A DNA stretch of 5,966 nucleotides, taken from contig CAISVS010000130.1 of the NCBI GenBank assembly GCA_903889015.1, forward strand, positions 1-5,966, read 5' to 3'. This DNA is from an uncultured bacterium (GTDB lineage: Bacteria; Patescibacteriota; Saccharimonadia; Saccharimonadales; Saccharimonadaceae). Positions 4,947 through 5,966 of the stretch are shown piece after piece (position 1 is the stretch's first letter; each line of letters starts with the position of its first letter). Below the pieces are notes generated by a model. That model was not told where the DNA came from. It did not search any database and worked only from the letters and a program-made list of their open reading frames with translations. Position numbers and translations under genes: made by a program.

Positions 4947-5966
4947 CTAGTAAAGCTTAGCCTCCTTTGGCAAAACAGTGTCCTTTAGTATCTTGGCAAC
5001 TTCGTCTTCTTCAATAGTTTCTTGTTCCAACAAAGCCTTAGCCAGTTTATCTAGGCTGTCGCGATTGTGTGTAATAACGGCTTCGGCACGACGGGCGGCT
5101 TCGGTGATTAATTCGGATACTTCTTTGTCAATTTCGCGGGCTGTATCATCGCTGTATGGTCGTTCGTGTGTCATACGGTCAATCATCATACCACCATTAT
5201 CTTCATGAAAGACTTGGTCGCGTAATTTAGTACCCATACCCTGTTCGATAATCATACCACGGGCAACTTCGGTTGCTTGACGCAAATCTGATCCAGCGCC
5301 AGTTGTAACGCGTTCGCTGCCATAAACAATTTTTTCAGCCAGACGACCACCCAGGGCGCGGGCTAAAATATCTTTGAATTCAATAATACTAGTGTAACTT
5401 TTATCTTCGGGTGGCAAGAACCAAGTTACGCCACCAGTTGCACCACGAGGTATAATTGTAACCTTGTGAACAGGGTCGCTGTCAGGCATAACGTGTCCGA
5501 CAATAGCGTGTCCTGCTTCGTGATAAGCAGTCATTTCTTTTTCTTTGTCATTCATAATTTTAGTTTTACGTTCTGGCCCGATAGCAATCTTTTCAAACGC
5601 TTCAGTAATGTCAGAATTTGTGATTTTTTTAGCATTACGACCGGCAGCAACAATGGCAGCTTCATTGGCAATATTAGCTAAATCAGCACCAGATGAACCA
5701 GCAGTTTTAGCCGCCAAAGCATCCAAGTCAACCGTACTGTCAACTGGCTTGTTTTTAAAGTGAACCTTCAAAATCGCTAAACGATCACGACGTTCAGGCA
5801 ACATAATATTTGTACGGCGATCAAAACGACCTGGTCGCAGCAATGCTGGATCCAAGACATCAGCCCGGTTGGTTGCCGCCAAAACAATAACATTTGCGCC
5901 AGTTTCAAATCCGTCCATTTCAACCAAAATCTGGTTTAAAGTTTGTTCGCGTTCATCATGTCCACC
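4947..5966 (-). CDS. ftsH: ATP-dependent zinc metalloprotease FtsH, N-terminus cut by window edge
   Basis: FtsH is a membrane-anchored hexameric AAA+ protease that extracts and degrades membrane proteins and unstable regulators. The open frame runs from the right edge (GGHDEREQTLNQILVEMDGF) to a TAG at 4949-4947: 339 visible residues, roughly the last half of a usual 600-650. The membrane anchor, Walker A and Walker B lie outside. A TTG at 5927 is internal Leu14, not a start. Visible are the second region of homology with TNRADVLDPALLRPGRFD (visible residues 32-49, arginine fingers R44 and R47), the AAA lid, the zinc motif HEAGH (149-153; E150 catalytic), the following ALGGRLAE helix, and TTGAGSDLRQAT with D227 as third zinc ligand. 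The C-terminus ends soon after the conserved LLEQETIEEDEV helix, so the tail is short. It is the upstream gene of the ftsH-murJ-lepA run; its promoter is outside. All visible catalytic residues are intact. Confidence 0.97.
   Translation of the reverse strand, partial: GGHDEREQTLNQILVEMDGFETGANVIVLAATNRADVLDPALLRPGRFDRRTNIMLPERRDRLAILKVHFKNKPVDSTVDLDALAAKTAGSSGADLANIANEAAIVAAGRNAKKITNSDITEAFEKIAIGPERKTKIMNDKEKEMTAYHEAGHAIVGHVMPDSDPVHKVTIIPRGATGGVTWFLPPEDKSYTSIIEFKDILARALGGRLAEKIVYGSERVTTGAGSDLRQATEVARGMIIEQGMGTKLRDQVFHEDNGGMMIDRMTHERPYSDDTAREIDKEVSELITEAARRAEAVITHNRDSLDKLAKALLEQETIEEDEVAKILKDTVLPKEAKLY

Noticed and set aside
4961..4966. AGGAGG on the minus strand upstream of murJ
   Set aside because: It lies 29 nt from the murJ ATG, too far for a Shine-Dalgarno site, and is explained by the PKEAKLY codons at the end of ftsH.
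5925..5927. TTG as a start codon for a short FtsH protein
   Set aside because: The conserved FtsH sequence continues in frame upstream to the window edge, so this is an internal leucine.
1..5966. Recoded UGA (as in Gracilibacteria or Absconditabacteria)
   Set aside because: None of the five genes has an in-frame TGA and all read normally under the standard code. The four visible stops are TAA (three) and TAG (one), too few to infer anything from the lack of TGA stops.

Overview
The window looks like chromosomal core DNA from a small-genome bacterium, most plausibly a member of the Candidate Phyla Radiation (Patescibacteria), with Saccharibacteria as my best guess. This rests on divergent or abbreviated versions of universal proteins (HrcA, a nucleoside-monophosphate kinase, MurJ), promoters whose -10 boxes lie almost on the start codon, and short ATTCCAATAGC-type repeats of a kind I recall from such genomes. 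The lineage is inferred; no rRNA is present. No in-frame TGA occurs in any gene, so there is no sign of a recoded UGA.

Layout, left to right. Positions 1-594 (minus) hold the N-terminal two thirds or more of the heat-shock repressor HrcA, cut by the left edge. Its promoter and a perfect CIRCE operator lie at 601-640. A palindromic repeat cluster (644-736) fills the rest of the 176-bp divergent intergenic region, which also carries an extended -10 promoter for a plus-strand adenylate-kinase-like gene (771-1385). A second repeat copy (1395-1438) lies in the 58-bp convergent gap. From there to the right edge is a compact minus-strand cluster transcribed right to left: ftsH (3' part, 4947-5966), murJ (3306-4931) and lepA (1444-3306). 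The gap between ftsH and murJ is 15 nt, and the murJ stop overlaps the lepA start as TAATG. No stretch over 300 bases lacks a gene.

Together the genes cover protein and envelope homeostasis: HrcA controls chaperone genes, FtsH degrades membrane and regulatory proteins, MurJ-like flippase handles lipid-linked cell-wall precursors, and LepA (EF4) assists translation under stress.

The most striking observation is that the same palindromic repeat that flanks the kinase gene also sits inside lepA. There it adds exactly 72 bp (24 codons, residues 69-92) in frame to the GTPase domain, and removing it restores a LepA of ordinary length.
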